A stretch of 7,282 nucleotides of DNA from an uncultured Acinetobacter sp. (GTDB lineage Bacteria > Cyanobacteriota > Vampirovibrionia > Gastranaerophilales > Gastranaerophilaceae): NCBI GenBank assembly GCA_946623365.1, contig CAMORE010000099.1, positions 1 through 7,282 of the forward strand. The letters run 5' to 3'. Shown here piece after piece: positions 7,255 to 7,282 of the stretch (positions are counted from its first letter, which is position 1; each line of letters begins with the position of its first letter). The notes under the pieces are model-generated. The model did not search any database. It was not told the DNA's origin and saw only the letters and a list, made by a program, of their open reading frames with translations. The position numbers and the translations under genes are program-made.

Positions 7255-7281
7255 TTATCGGCAAAATTTTTTAAAACTTTA
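7255..7281 (-). promoter_or_regulatory. Sigma-28 (FliA-type) promoter of the calpain-like gene
   Basis: The minus strand has TAAAGTTT (7281-7274), an 11-base spacer, then GCCGATAA (7262-7255). This equals the enterobacterial sigma-28 consensus TAAAGTTT-N11-GCCGATAA at all 16 specified bases with the exact spacing. Transcription would begin near 7248, about 23 bases before the ATG, with the AAAGGGA ribosome site in between. No comparably convincing sigma-70 promoter is present here; a TATATA at 7253-7248 overlaps the expected start but has no good -35. Sigma-28 normally drives late flagellar and chemotaxis genes. Confidence 0.85.
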
Positions 7282-7282
7282 G

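Overview
The window looks like chromosomal DNA from an AT-rich Gram-negative-type bacterium, roughly one third G+C by eye. An RND pump followed by a TolC-family outer-membrane factor implies two membranes. The Lys/Asn/Ile-rich proteins, the large calpain-like protein and the overall style fit an uncultured gut lineage such as Gastranaerophilales (non-photosynthetic Cyanobacteria, 'Melainabacteria'). That placement is an inference from general resemblance, not from a marker gene.

Layout: two genes on the left (+) face two genes on the right (-). Positions 1-2247 hold the C-terminal two thirds of an AcrB/HAE1-type RND efflux transporter, cut by the window edge. After a 2-base gap comes a TolC-family outer-membrane channel (2250-3704). 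Together they supply the inner-membrane motor and outer-membrane exit of a tripartite efflux pump; the periplasmic adaptor is not in view and may lie upstream. A 55-base convergent gap without a clear terminator follows. On the minus strand are a DUF2130 coiled-coil/nuclease-like protein (3760-4962) and, upstream of it, a 736-residue calpain-like (C2-type) cysteine protease (5015-7225).

The most striking signal is at the right edge. Upstream of the protease, on the minus strand, positions 7281-7255 match the enterobacterial sigma-28 (FliA) promoter consensus exactly: TAAAGTTT, 11 bases, GCCGATAA. It is spaced to give a leader of about 23 bases containing a good Shine-Dalgarno sequence. This places a large calpain-like protease of unknown role under a flagellar/motility-type sigma factor, which suggests a motility-co-expressed effector or surface/regulatory protease. 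The protease also carries a duplicated module of about 100 residues and a Cys-His-Asp version of the calpain active site.

I see no RNA genes, CRISPR arrays, insertion sequences or integration sites.
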